Shown here piece by piece: positions 1-11,600 of a stretch of DNA of 64,000 bases. The position numbers were made by a program, and so were the translations under genes. This DNA is from Eudorina sp. 2006-703-Eu-15 (Eukaryota; Chlorophyta; Chlorophyceae; Chlamydomonadales; Volvocaceae). The DNA lies in contig BDSI01000008.1 in the NCBI GenBank assembly GCA_003117195.1, forward strand, positions 62,001-126,000. The letters run 5' to 3'. Numbering within the stretch: the first letter of the stretch is position 1; each line of letters starts with the position of its first letter. Below the pieces are notes generated by a model, which saw only the letters and a program-made list of their open reading frames with translations, was not told the origin of the DNA and did no database searches.

Positions 1-28
1 AGCATTCATTTTGCAAGCAAGTTAATGT

Positions 29-180
29 GCTAACCCCCTGCTCACACGCGCTACCCCCTGCTCGCGCGCACTACCCTTTGCCCACGCACGCTAACCCCTG
101 CTCGCGGGTGCTACCCCCTACTCGCGCACGCTAACCCCTGCTCGCGTATGATAACCCCCTGCTCACGCACGCTCGCACAC
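29..180. repeat. Minisatellite, about 20-bp unit
   Basis: About seven degenerate head-to-tail copies of a unit beginning CTAACCCCCTGCTC and ending in a CG/CA-rich stretch. Variation is mostly in the last third of the unit. No coding signal is visible in it. It lies just downstream of the stop codon of the minus-strand HNH-like gene. Confidence 0.8.
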
Positions 181-219
181 GCCCTGCTGTTGCTGCTGCT
201 GTGACGGTTGCAGGATGTT

Positions 220-1796
220 TTAACCCATCAGGATGGCCTTCAGCTCCTCCATGCTTTTGGTCCCCACGATCCAGGAGGGGGGCTCCCGGGCCACCAGCTT
301 CTCCATCTTCTCCTTGTAGTCCATCTTTGACTCAATGACCCGGGCAGACTGCCGTGGCGGCGGCGGTGGCGCCGCCACCACCTTGCTCCTGGCTGCCATC
401 ACCTTGCTGTGGGTCTTGACCGTGACACCAGTGCTGGGACCAGCGGCGGCGGCGGCGGCCATGCGGGGTCGTGGGTGCCCTTGGTCCCTTGCTGCTGCTG
501 CTGCAGCGGCCCCGCTTGACCTGCTGCTCCTGCAACTGGTTCAGGGTCTTCTCCGTCAACATCCCAGCGACAGCCTTAGACGCGGAGTTGATGGCGGGAA
601 GCAGCACCGGCTGTTTGAGCTGCGCCGCCGCGTGCATGTGCTCCACTGCAGCAGCTGCGGAGCCGTCCACGCCCTCTATCTCCACGTCCTCCATGGCGGC
701 CGCCACCGCCGCCCCTTGTGTTGTGCGAGCCCGCTTCTGCAGCGGCAAGGGTGGCGGCGGCGGTGGCGGCGGCTCCTCGTTGTCCTCCTCATCCTCGTCG
801 CCGCCCTCCTCCTCCTCCTCCTGGGTCGCAAGAGCCCTTGAAGCTGCTGTCGCCGCTGCTGGGGTTGATGATGGCGGGGACAGTCTTCTCCCGCAGATGC
901 CCCATCACAGCGGCCATTTCGGCCGCCAGGGCTTCCTCGGTCATTGGGCAATCAGCGATGGAGGCCTTGGCTGCTGCTCCAGACGTGGCATTGGTTACCA
1001 CCGTCGTCATGTCGGCGGCCTTCTCCGTCGACAGCAAGACAACACAGAGGTTGGACAGCCAGTTGTCCATCGTGTCGCCGTTGATGTGGATGACCGTCCA
1101 CTTGTTCGACTTGTCCTCGGGCACCAACTTCTCCTTGCTCAGCTTCAGGTTCTCGTAGCCCTCGATCTTGAAGGCGTAAGCCATGACGTCCTTCAGGCTG
1201 TAGGCTTGGCGACCTCCACTTCCCCGCCCCGACACCCTCGCGTGAGATGCGCACAAGCCGATGCCGGCGCCCCTTGTCCATCTGGTAGCGGGACGGCTCG
1301 CAGGTGACCTTGTGCCGTACGTCGCCGTAGATGTTGACCTCGTTGTCGAACCCCTCGATGAGCACGTACTGCACGCAGGGGGCGGGGGCCATACATTCGA
1401 GGGCATTGGCATCCTTCATATTGTATTACATGTGCACACATACATATTACTCAAGAGGCAGAAGACACACAAGGACGAATTTTAGGCTTCTACTGGTCCC
1501 CTGCACATCACGCACTCCTGTTCTGTCTGCCTAAGAAACACAAAGGCACAGGTACAGGCACACAGTCGTACACAAACCCTCTATGCCCCACACACGTACC
1601 CACACACACATCCCCTGAAGTATGCCTTGCGAATCCCCCGCGCCACCCCCGCCCCCACACCATTAAAAACACCCTGCCACATTTTTCACCCCTCATCGAT
1701 CCCACCCGCCTCAACTGAACTGACCTCCTCCGTCTTCTTGCGCGCATCCATGGCGGCGTCGCCCATCGGCCACCACAACGCCGTCTCCATGTCCAC
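220..1796 (-). pseudogene. Frameshifted gene with HNH-like motif
   Basis: A minus-strand coding signal runs from an exon at 1796-1725 (starting VDMETALWW, donor GTCAGT) through an intron to about 1411, then to a stop at 220. The junction is phase 0. The protein contains GRRHRLVRIS, then DVMAYAFKIEGYENL and VIHINGDTMDNWLSNL. That last motif resembles the H-x-N-G-D...N..NL core of HNH_3/NUMOD-associated endonuclease domains, although the usual NHIDG is altered. After it come an acidic/proline stretch and a C-terminus ending EELKAILMG. The frame must change three times (near 1205, 815 and 460) with no credible intron at any of them. Most other genes in this window keep perfect phase, so I read this as a decaying gene rather than poor sequence. 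The upstream start was not found. The HNH assignment is inference. Confidence 0.5.
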
Positions 1797-2039
1797 CTTG
1801 GTATTATTAGTACACTGGCGCGACTTCGGCGTGTTTGCTGAAGGTCGGTTTGGGCAGGTGGTGGATCGGACGGGGCTCCAAGGGGGGCCCGAGGACCATC
1901 GGGGGGACACCTGCGGAAAATGAAAGACGCCAAATCGACCGAACCGCCGTGGATACGACATCGTACATCACTGCCTGGGCCCTCGCGCGGGGGCAGGGCG
2001 ATGGGGTGATTGGCGGCAATGGGTCGAGCTAGACCGGCG

Positions 2040-3380
2040 TCTGGTCGACCTTCAAGCAAGGATACCAGCGGCCTGGGTGACAGCAGCCCAGGAGGTACAG
2101 GCGGATGGGCCCCAGGGGGCGCAGTAGCCAACGGAAGAGGAGGTGTCGGCCATGCTGCTCAATCGCATGGGCTGGCGGTGGAAGAATGGACTGAAGGTGG
2201 CCCTGGGAGAGTATTCGGTTCGGATGGGTACGGCGATGCAACTAGCCAAGGTGGCGGGTCGACGCAGTGCGGCCCACTTGCTGTTTGTCTGCGAGGCGCT
2301 AGGGCTGAGGGCCAACGACTCTCTCACTCAGATGGCGGCGACCCGGATCCAGGGGCTGGTAAGCCGCCTCTGACTTAGTAGGGAAAATGAGCATAAAGAG
2401 GCCTTTTGGCGCCTTATATGATCGATGGGCAACTCCCATATGCGACACGCGAAAGTGGCGCGGTGTGGGTGCGGTGGATACCCAGCGGAAGGCGGGGGGA
2501 CAGACACACCCCTCCAGCACCATTTCTGGTCGTGTCGGGTGGCCCAGGCGGCTGTGGGTCAGATGGAATCTCGCCTAGGGGCGCGGTCACGGAAGACGCA
2601 TGTCTGGCTGGCGGAACCCCCGCCGCCCGTGGAGACTGGCCGCCGATTGATGGTGGCCGCCCTGTGGCGGACAGCACCCGATCAGTGTCCGACTGTGTCG
2701 CCAGGACAGGAGTTGGCAGAGCAAGGGGAGCGGCGTGCAATCGCTGACTTCTGGGGGCGCGTGCATGGGTTTGCCCACTTGGGCCTCCTGCGACGTGGAT
2801 GGACCTCGGTGGGCCCATTCCACCCTTTTTTGAGAGTGTCGGGGGCGGGGAATCTTGCAGTGTGCGGGGCTTGGTCTTGAGGGCTGAGGCACGGGCGTCC
2901 TGTCCTCTATCTGTTTGCTACGGGTTGACCTGCCCGGGGCCCAAGGTGGGGACCTGGCCTGCCCTCAGCTGGGGGAGGAGGCAGGGCTCCCGTTGGTGTG
3001 TTGTTGCTTGGCCACGGTGTTTCTTTTGATGCGGGTTACTCCCCTAGCGGTCACGAGCCAGGCGTGGGTCTTCCAGCGCAGCGCAGCGCTGGGTGCTTCA
3101 GGGGTGGTGGTAGCTGGGTAATGGGGTGCCTGTGCGGGCGACCTTCCCTGTGCTTGGCTTTATCCACTTCTGGGGATTCCGCCCTCTGCTGTGCCTATCC
3201 CTTTGGTAGTGTTGCCCCGCTGTGCGCCTCGGCTTGCTTCGGTGTCTGTCTGGGTGGGGTCATGGCCCGGTGTGTTTTTGTTTGCGGCGTTGAGGTGTCG
3301 AGGTGTCTTACCGCCTTGTCGGTGGGGCCTGCTGGGGCTTGCCCTGGGGCCGCTTTAATCATGAAGTACTAAAAATTAAT
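2040..3380 (+). mobile_element. LINE (L1-like) 3' relic
   Basis: The plus strand carries broken pieces of a non-LTR retrotransposon C-terminus. One piece (2143-2373) includes GWRWKNGLKVALGEY and is preceded by an in-frame stop. A second (2425-2880) has CGCG...HHFWSCRVAQAAVGQM followed by THVWLAEPPPPVETG, the Cys/His-rich zf-RVT-like tail seen after the reverse transcriptase of plant and algal L1 elements. The frame is interrupted between the pieces, and no reverse-transcriptase core or endonuclease remains. From 2881 the sequence turns G/T-rich with no frame, like a LINE 3' UTR, ending near the A/T-rich stretch at 3365-3382. This is a 5'-truncated, dead copy. Family assignment rests on motif recall. 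Confidence 0.6.
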
Positions 3381-3511
3381 GTGCCTTGACACTGTAGGCT
3401 CTCATTATTTGCTGGCGCAAGTGGGTGTGTTGTTGTATGCGTGAGTATGATATGTATGATCTGGGTTGATATGGGTTGCCGACGGGACTGACGGCTGGCA
3501 TAAGCGGCGCG

Positions 3512-5140
3512 CTGTCAGGCACCGTTGGTGTTTTGTCCCGTTGCGGTTCCCGAGCAGGTTGGTTGGTTATGACGTACTGGTGGTTGTACGGCAGGCGATC
3601 GTACGGTCGTTTGGGCTGCTATTTATGTGGCAACGCGAGCGAAGCTCGACGTTGTTCTCTTTCTCTCCAAGACCGAAGCGTGAGCTCATTGCCTTGCTTC
3701 TGAGCGATAGAGACAGCCACGGGTCATGTAACGTGACAGGATAAGAGGAGGGACCAGTCGCCGTCCCTGAACGGCGCGGCGATGCCTGGCATTCAGCACA
3801 GCTACTGTCAGCAATGTCAGCAATGGCGGTGTGTCTCGCTTGCGCGGGCAGGACCCGTTGCAGGTAGGGAATCCGGTGGTAGGCTTTCGCGAGCCTATGC
3901 TCCGTGACTCCTCAGCTAGGGCAGCGGACAAACAGGGCTGAGCGAGCAACCCAGAAAGAGAACAACCATGGCGCTTCGGCTTGTCGAGTTCGGTGGTGAA
4001 GGCATCCGACATCGCTTGGTTCGGCTTGCGACCGACCGCCTTGGTTAGTTCGGCACTGAGGAGCCAACTATTTATCATGGTCAGTGCTTTATGCTGCGTA
4101 AGTGGCTGTGTGTATCGGAAGAGATTCGTATGGCGGCGGCGGCTGGACATGTTTGAACTCGAAGGTAGCAGAAATGGCAGGCGAACGCGCAGCATGCCTG
4201 ATCGCAATGCGGTATAATCATTATGATTATCGAGTTTCCTTTTGCTTCGGTTGAAGGTCTCGGGACCAGGTCAGTGAGGACATGCGTCGTAGGTCCACCG
4301 CAAGTCTGCTGCTTGACAGAAGGTTGGTTGAGGAGGAATTGACGGTTTCCGTTTAGGTTCAGGTCTATGGATATCCCTGAAGGCAGGCTAACTCGCCGGG
4401 CTTTGCGCTGGGGGGGGCGCGTCTCGCCGAAAGGGGTTGCTCGTCCGAAGGGACTGTCCACAGGGCCGGACTGGCTGTGGCGTGCTCGTATACGGCGTCG
4501 CCTTGCAGCAGACATTGCATGGAGTTGGGGAGGGTTTGCCGTTTTGGTGTGGTGACAGCACGGGCGTGCGTTCGTTCTTGCTCTGACTTTCCTTGGGGTT
4601 GCAGCGAAAGCTAGAGGCAGGTGCTGGAGGCAGCGCAGCTCATGAACTCCCTGCTACAATGTGGGCGCGCTTGGCTTGTGAGTGAAAGCTGCGGGGCTTG
4701 AGTTGCCGGGTTTGTCAGGTGTTCCCCGCTGCATGATCCCTTCAGCAGGCGCAGGAGGGGACTGGGCCTTAGACTCCACCTTCGATGTGGTAGCCACCCT
4801 GGGTTGTCTGGATCAGGGGAACGCAGGAGATGGAGGCGCAGGAGCTGCATGCATTTGCACCGTTAGTTGTTCGCTGCGTCAGGGCTGGCTTTCCTTGCTT
4901 TTCCCTTGCTATGTTCCGCTTCTGTGTGTATTGCTGGACATCGGGTGTTCACTGCATGCCACGTGCGCTGCTTTGCGTGACGTTCTCTTTGGTGGATCCG
5001 GAGGGATGTTGGCGTGGTCAGGTGTGCACGGCTCGCACCCTACACGTTGCCAACTGACTTGGTGCTTTGCTGGTCAGTTGTGGGGGGGAGTGCCAGTACC
5101 AGTGCCCTCGCCGTGCCGAAACCTCATTGGGGCCTGACAG
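3512..5140. mobile_element. DNA transposon copy A (longer)
   Basis: The element begins CTGTCAGGC and ends GCCTGACAG, giving 9-bp perfect terminal inverted repeats over 1,629 bp. Its first 441 bp are identical to the left part of copy B, and its last 36 bp (5105-5140) are identical to the right end of copy B (5600-5635). No frame in it resembles a transposase; the longest (4682-5137, plus) has no recognisable motif. It is therefore probably non-autonomous. The base preceding it belongs to CGCG (3508-3511), which recurs after copy B at 5636-5639. That fits a 4-bp target-site duplication around the pair. The superfamily is not assigned: 4-bp duplications occur in several groups. Confidence 0.75.
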
Positions 5141-5635
5141 CTGTCAGGCACCGTTGGTGTTTTGTCCCGTTGCGGTTCCCGAGCAGGTTGGTTGGTTATG
5201 ACGTACTGGTGGTTGTACGGCAGGCGATCGTACGGTCGTTTGGGCTGCTATTTATGTGGCAACGCGAGCGAAGCTCGACGTTGTTCTCTTTCTCTCCAAG
5301 ACCGAAGCGTGAGCTCATTGCCTTGCTTCTGAGCGATAGAGACAGCCACGGGTCATGTAACGTGACAGGATAAGAGGAGGGACCAGTCGCCGTCCCTGAA
5401 CGGCGCGGCGATGCCTGGCATTCAGCACAGCTACTGTCAGCAATGTCAGCAATGGCGGTGTGTCTCGCTTGCGCGGGCAGGACCCGTTGCAGGTAGGGAA
5501 TCCGGTGGTAGGCTTTCGCGAGCCTATGCTCCGTGACTCCTCAGCTAGGGCAGCGGACAAACAGGGCTGAGCGAGCAACCCTGGCGCCGTTACGGGGAAC
5601 CCTCGCCGTGCCGAAACCTCATTGGGGCCTGACAG
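5141..5635. mobile_element. DNA transposon copy B (internal deletion)
   Basis: A 495-bp element with the same 9-bp terminal inverted repeats abuts copy A with no intervening base. Its left 441 bp match copy A (3512-3952) and its right 36 bp match the right end of copy A. About 1.1 kb of copy A's interior is missing, replaced by a short unique stretch (5582-5599). The two touching ends form an 18-bp perfect palindrome (5132-5149). This is a MITE-like deletion derivative. Confidence 0.75.
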
Positions 5636-6459
5636 CGCGCTTGCTCCAATTGCTAAGGATACATCAACCAAACATAAGCTTTCTTTTCCTTTTGATATTT
5701 CTTGATAGCATCATGTTTTGCGTCTTCCGCTTTCCTACTAACCATGAAATGTGGTGCTCTCTTCATATAACTTGAGCGCTCTTCATAATTTCGTGTTGCA
5801 ATTGAAAGCATTGCAAACCGTGCAAACCGTGCACTATGCTGTGAGATTCTTTCTCTCACACTTGGGGGGTGTACGTCACTAGAAGCCTCACCCCATCGAG
5901 CGGCAACCAATCCGGATTCATGTCTGCGTGTGCCGTAAATGCAACCGTACGCCCACCACCACTTCTTTTGGCGTGCCCTCGTCGTCAATGGTAATATAGC
6001 CGATGTAGCCGAATGTAGCCGAATTAGGCTAGATTACACATCTTACGACGCCTCGCCAAACCTCGCCAATACAACCATGCTCCGCCCATGCCACCAATCA
6101 TTTTATGCCGCATTAACACGTTCACAAAAAGTCGCTAAAACACCATTTGACAAACGCTCCTCACAGACTCACGCTCCTCTGGACTCACTCTCCTCTTGAT
6201 TCACTCTCCTCCTTTAACCGCTGTACCATTGGAAATTGAATTGTGTATGTGAAAGCTGTTTTTGAAAGGATGATATGCTCATGAATCAACTGTCATGCAA
6301 ATGGCTAATATGTATAGGACGTGCGACGTCAGTCATGCGACATGGAGCAGACACAGAGAGCCGCGGCTCGTGCTGCAGCAGCCACCACGCCATTGTCGCT
6401 AACCGTCTGGTTGTTCAATACGTGGTGCTGAAGGGCGTCCAAGGGAAGTGACCCCAGGG
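5636..6459. other. No gene seen; AT-richer spacer
   Basis: This stretch is lower in GC than the rest of the window and has no convincing open frame, RNA gene or repeat. It separates the transposon pair from the minisatellite. Confidence 0.6.
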
Positions 6460-6967
6460 AGGGGCGGGGGCCTGGTCCGCCCATCTATCCCACCCAAGTG
6501 CCCAGGGCGAGATAGTCTATTCCGCCCATCCATCTCATCCAAGTGCCTGGAGGTAGTGGCGGCTGTTCCACCATCCATCCATCCAAGTGCCCGAGGGGCG
6601 AGGGAGGGAGGGGCGGCTATTCCGCCATCCATCCATCCAACTGCCCGAGGGGCGGGAAGGGGGGGGCTGTTCCGCCCATCCATCCCATCCAAGTGCCCGG
6701 AGGCGGGGAGGTATGGATTGGGGAACCGATACGTGGCACAGGAGTCAATACGCGGGGAGGGGGGCTGTTCTGCCCATCCATCTATCGATGTGCCCGGGAA
6801 GAGGGGGGCTGTTCCGCCCATAGTCCGCCTGAGGGGCGGGGAAGGGGGGCTGTTCCGAACATCCATCCCATCCATGTGCCTGGGGAAAAGGGGGGGGCTG
6901 TTCCGCCCATCCATCCCATCCAAGTGCTCCAGGGGAGGGGGGTGTTTCGCCCATCCACCCATCCATT
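6460..6967. repeat. Minisatellite, about 45-60-bp unit
   Basis: Nine or ten imperfect copies are built on a CTGTTCCGCCCATCCATC core, then CCATCCAAGTGCCC and a G-rich end. One copy near 6700-6760 carries an extra insertion. Open frames on both strands are simply translations of the unit (for example GLFRPSIPSKC) and are not genes. Confidence 0.85.
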
Positions 6968-8374
6968 GACGACCGTACATAGCCGTCGAAGCTACGGTTC
7001 CCCCACGCTCCGGCGCGGTGTGAAGATTATTCGAGTTAAGCTGGGGTTTCTCTTATGGTTGCCGGAACCGCTGCGGTATGAGCAAGTGCGCTGCAAGCGT
7101 ATGCAGGACATCGGAGACACAAAGACCACCTACCGTGGACTGATCCTACATCTTTAGGTTGCTTTCATGTTGCATTCTTCCCCACGAGACAAACTGCAAC
7201 GACCTGCGAGGTGGTCAGGTGCCGTTTGCTGCTCAACCACCCCTCATAATCCAGCGGATGACCGCACCCAATCCTGGGCGGGCCCGGCCGGGCAGGGGGG
7301 GGAATATGACCTCGCAAAAGGGCAATACCGGCCAGCAGCCACGACAAGCACAACAACGGCTTCCTGAGTCATGCAGCAGTCGTAGCGCCAAATCAGGTCA
7401 GACCAGCCTGTGTCAGGTCACCGAGCTCGCTCCCAGTGGCGCTCATCGTATCCGCTTCCGACAGCGCAGCAGATGAAAAGAGCTCGTGTGCCAGAGTGGT
7501 GCCATGTTGCAATCCCTGGTTTCCCTGCCCTGCTCCTCCTGGTCAGAAACCGTTAGGGTCGGGAGGGCTGATGACCGGTGCCGCACACCCTGCGCGGGCT
7601 GTGAAGGAAGCGACCGTCACGTCACGTCACGGCCTTGCGCTACGCGGGTTTGTTCGGAGGAGCTTGGAGGTGCAGCGCGCGTCAGGGCCTGCGGGCTTCA
7701 AGGGCGTCCGGGGCCACGGCCAGTCCGGCGGCTCCGTCACGGTCACGAAGGGTCTCTGTCACCAACACCGAGACACCCCACGCCACCCCAACCGCCACAA
7801 CCCGCCGTGCCTTACATGGATCGCCAAAAGCCTGCAGAAGCCTGTTGGCATGGCTTGGTGGATGGATGGATGGTGGATGGATGGTGGATGGTCCCGTCTG
7901 CGGCAGCAGCCCGAAGCGTGTTCCCGAGCCGGCCGGACGAACGATGTGCGCTTGCCACCCCAGCGGCCCCCCTGGCCGCGCCGTACGTCCCGGTGCATGC
8001 AAAACGCGTGGGTGCAGCAGTCACGGTTGCTGACTCCCCTCACACACACGCCCTCCGGGGGAGCGCATCTCCGCTCCCTGCCCTGTCCGCACTTCCACTC
8101 ACACGCCCGCAATGCCACGCGGTGCAACCGTCATTGGGCGCCCCGCAACAACAGGGCTCACCCCCGCAGCCGGCGGGCTCGGCCCTGATGTCGACCTTCA
8201 CACCGCCTGCGCCGCGCTGCGACCCCGCGCCCTCAACGGACCGTCCGGCTGACAGTCTGACAAGGTTCAGGCCGTCATGTCTCAGCACATCTGCACATAG
8301 GGCCCTCTTCATGCGGCTCTCCACATGCGGCCCTGGCTGATGTGGTTGGAGGGTGGGGGGCATGCAGGCATTGA
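6968..8374. other. No gene seen; spacer with GGAT microsatellite
   Basis: Several frames stay open because of GC richness, but none shows a domain or splice-phase logic. A short (GGAT)n/(GGT)n tract lies at 7857-7892. The right-hand end may include sequence just beyond the THOC1 3' end. Confidence 0.5.
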
Positions 8375-8379
8375 TTACA
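8375..8379 (-). terminator. Candidate poly(A) signal TGTAA
   Basis: The chlorophyte poly(A) signal TGTAA reads on the minus strand here, about 280 nt downstream of the THOC1 stop. No closer copy was found in the 3' region. Confidence 0.4.
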
Positions 8380-8661
8380 ATACCGTAGGCCTTGACCCTC
8401 AACGCCAGCGTGCGTGGATGCAAGGACCGAGAGCCACCAAGTGGAAACGAGTCGCGTCACGGGATGAGAGAGAAGAACCTAGATGAAGATGAAAAACTCT
8501 TGCGAAACGAACCGAAAGGAAAGACCCGCCAGAGGGAAGGATGGAGCCGTGGAGTGGGAAAGAAGGACCCCGCCGCACGATGTCATGTCGGCAGTGAGGG
8601 AGTGGGTCGAGTGGGTGTGTCTGTCCGCAGATGCCCTGGCGCTCTGGCTGCCCCCGTGCCT

Positions 8662-11600
8662 TCACTTGGCGCCGGGGCTGCCCACCGCCTCGCCCTCTTC
8701 CGGCCGGTTGGGGTCGTTGCCCGCGCCGTCGGCGGCGGCATCAGGCAGCACCTCGCCTGCCTCCGCGGCCTCCGCGGCCGCCGCCGCCGCCAGCTCCGCC
8801 TCTCGCTCCGCCTTCCGCGCCGCGATCTTGGCCTTCAGCTCGGGGTGCATCTCCAGGACGGACTCCTCCAGGTCGTCTCCCTTTTTGTAAAACTGCGGTT
8901 GCGGCGCCCATGACACGAGAAATGCCCTTTTTAAGATGCACGACACGAATGGCACCGAGGAAATCAAAGGAAGGCAAGTCCCGACCGACGCAGGGGTGAA
9001 CCCACTGACACAGACGGACATATGCCATGAAAGCTGATGGCAGCCGCGCTCTTATGCCGTAACCCCCATCTGGAGAAGCCGGGCGAGGACAGCCGGTCGC
9101 GTAAGACTTCCCCACCACCAAACACACACACACACACCACCATTTTACCCTTGGCGGTTCGCGACCCTACACCCCTGCCGTACATTATTGTCACGCTTTG
9201 CCGCGCCGCCACCATAGTAACCTGTTAGTTTTCTTTTTGTCACTGTCCTGTCTTTCTTTTCGCTTCCTCCCGCTTCGCCTCACGACCTCCTCCCTTTCGC
9301 GTTCCCGCATGGCGGCCGACCGCTGCTTCCGTGGACATCCGGCACTTTGCATTTGCTGTATAATTTGCTTTGCGGTGGTGGCGCGGTTGCCTTGTTTACG
9401 CGCATTCGTACGGTAAGTATTTTCTTGCAGGTTATATGGTAAGTATATTGCCACCTGGGATCGGGCGGGCGGGCGGGTTCGCTTTTCTAAACACACCACC
9501 ACCCACCACCACAACAACACCACCCGCCACAGCCATAATCGGCCCCGCCCGAACCGCCAAACCAACCCGTTCCAACCCATCATAAGTTGTACTCCAATCC
9601 CACTCCGTCCGATCCAGGCCTAGATCCCCACGGTCACATGCAGAGACCCACCACGTCCGCCCCCACCCCGAACTCCGGCCCCCGGGCCCCGGCCCCACCT
9701 CCAGGAAGTTGCGGGCGAGGGTCCTCATGCGCTTCCACGCGAACACGGGCTCCCGCACCCGGCGGTACTGCGACTCCACGTCGTTGTCCGGATCCAAGTC
9801 CTCCAGGATGGGCTCCAACAGCTCCTGGGGGGGCGGGGGTTGGTTACGGCAGGGAGGTGGTCAGGGCGGCGGAGCGCCAGGGCGGCGGAGGACCAGGGGG
9901 GCCACCGTAAGGCCGGCCGTGATGGGACTGGGGACAGGCACAGCTTCGAGAGAGGCCGTGGAGAAATGGGCTCGCAGTTTGAATCTGTTCACAAAATTCC
10001 GAAATACCCCTCACCGCAGGCGTGGGCAGCATGGGCACCACCACCTCCTCGCCCGCCACGTTGCGAGCCCGGGTGCGTCGCTCCGAAACCTTCAGCCCCG
10101 CCAGCGGGTCCGACATCCCCATCACGCCTCGCGACACCGCGAAGCGACCCGGGCCGGCGCCTGCGCCCGCGCGGCCGGTGCCGGCGCCGCGCTTGCGCTT
10201 GCCTCTCGTGTCGCCGCCCACGTCCTGCGAGGGAACCGGAGCCGGGTTGGTACGACGACGGCAACGGGCGGTCGGGTACGTGTCGCCCATTCCTTTCAAG
10301 TGACCATGCCAAGTCACCATGTCAAGTCACCATGCCATGGCATCAGTGGAAAGGGATGCGAGCGCCGACAGGTATGGGGCGAACACAGCGTCAAAGGGAT
10401 GCGACGCGTCCAACGGCACGGAGGGAGGTAGCCCCTCGCCGCCTACAGCACACCCATCCAAGACACCTCGCACCACCCAGCGACGAGTACAGCGGTGCAC
10501 GCCTTCGGGACCAGCGCAAACAGCCACGGCTTTCCGGGATCCTTGCACGGTCGTCCAGGTGCAGCCACCTGGATGAGCCACCTGGAAGCCAGGCAGCAAA
10601 GCCCAGCCAGGCCTCACCCACCCAGCGCCCACCCACCCCGTAAGTAAGCGATTTTTCTGGGTGTGCCTGGGCTTGTCTTTCGGGTTTAATTCAACCCACC
10701 CCGAGCGAGGTTGACGTGATCTCCTTGGTCGGCGGCGCCAGCGGCCGCGAGAAGTCCCTGCACAGGTCGCCCGCCGCCGCACCACCGCCACCCGCCGGCG
10801 CACCGCCCGCCGCCGCGCCAACCGCGGACGCGCCCGCTGCCGGCGCCGTCACCGCGGGCGCGCCGCCGACGCCGCCGGGCGGCTGCGTGCCGTGCTTCCA
10901 CGCCACCCAGTGCGCCTCGTGCTCCAACACGTTGCGGACCGCCGCCGCGAACTCGGGGCCGTTGTCCTTGGTGTCCGAGAGCGCGGTGAAGAGCTGCGGA
11001 GTGACAGGATGGGTTTGGGTTTAGGCTTAGTTCCGGGAGGTATAGGAAATGGGTTGGTTGACATACGGCATTCCGGGATGCGGTCAGGTTTGGAGTCAAC
11101 CATCACTCCGGTAGGCGTGGTAATTGGAATAGGCATAGGGGAGAGTTGGTGGGTTTAGGGTTGGGTGGGGTGAGATCGGGAACCCAACGGCTCTGTTGGG
11201 GACGATGGGAACCAACCATACGTTCAAACAGCCCTGGAATGCAAAGCTGCGGGACCCCAACGAGGACGCAAGCAGGCCTCCCGCACGTCGGCAGCAGTGA
11301 CCCGAGGGTCCGCTACCTAACCGCCAGAACCGCCAACGGGCAACCACCTTGCTCTTCGTCAACCCACTCCCGCACCCGAGGACGCAAAGCATGTGCAATT
11401 CCGCGCAGCAGCAGTTCGGGGCGGCAGGTGTCGACTGCGCGGCAGGTGTTATCCAATCTTGCGCTCTGGACACGATACAAACACACAAGTGTGCGCGTTG
11501 GATAGGGCATCACGCATCAAGGGAGTGACCCCGCGAGGGGATCGGCCTGTTGCGGTGTTGCCTGCACGCTGACGACGCGCCCCGCGCCCCGCACCCTGTC

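Noticed and set aside
3511..5581. Direct repeats as a CRISPR-like or LTR structure
   Set aside because: Only two copies, with terminal inverted repeats and shared right ends. A DNA-transposon dimer explains them, and they lack LTR TG...CA ends.
6448..6969. Long frames on both strands
   Set aside because: Translations of the minisatellite unit (GLFRPSIPSKC repeats), not protein genes.
7436..8340. Two long overlapping plus-strand frames
   Set aside because: No domain, no codon bias typical of the neighbouring exons and no consistent start. Treated as GC-rich noise.
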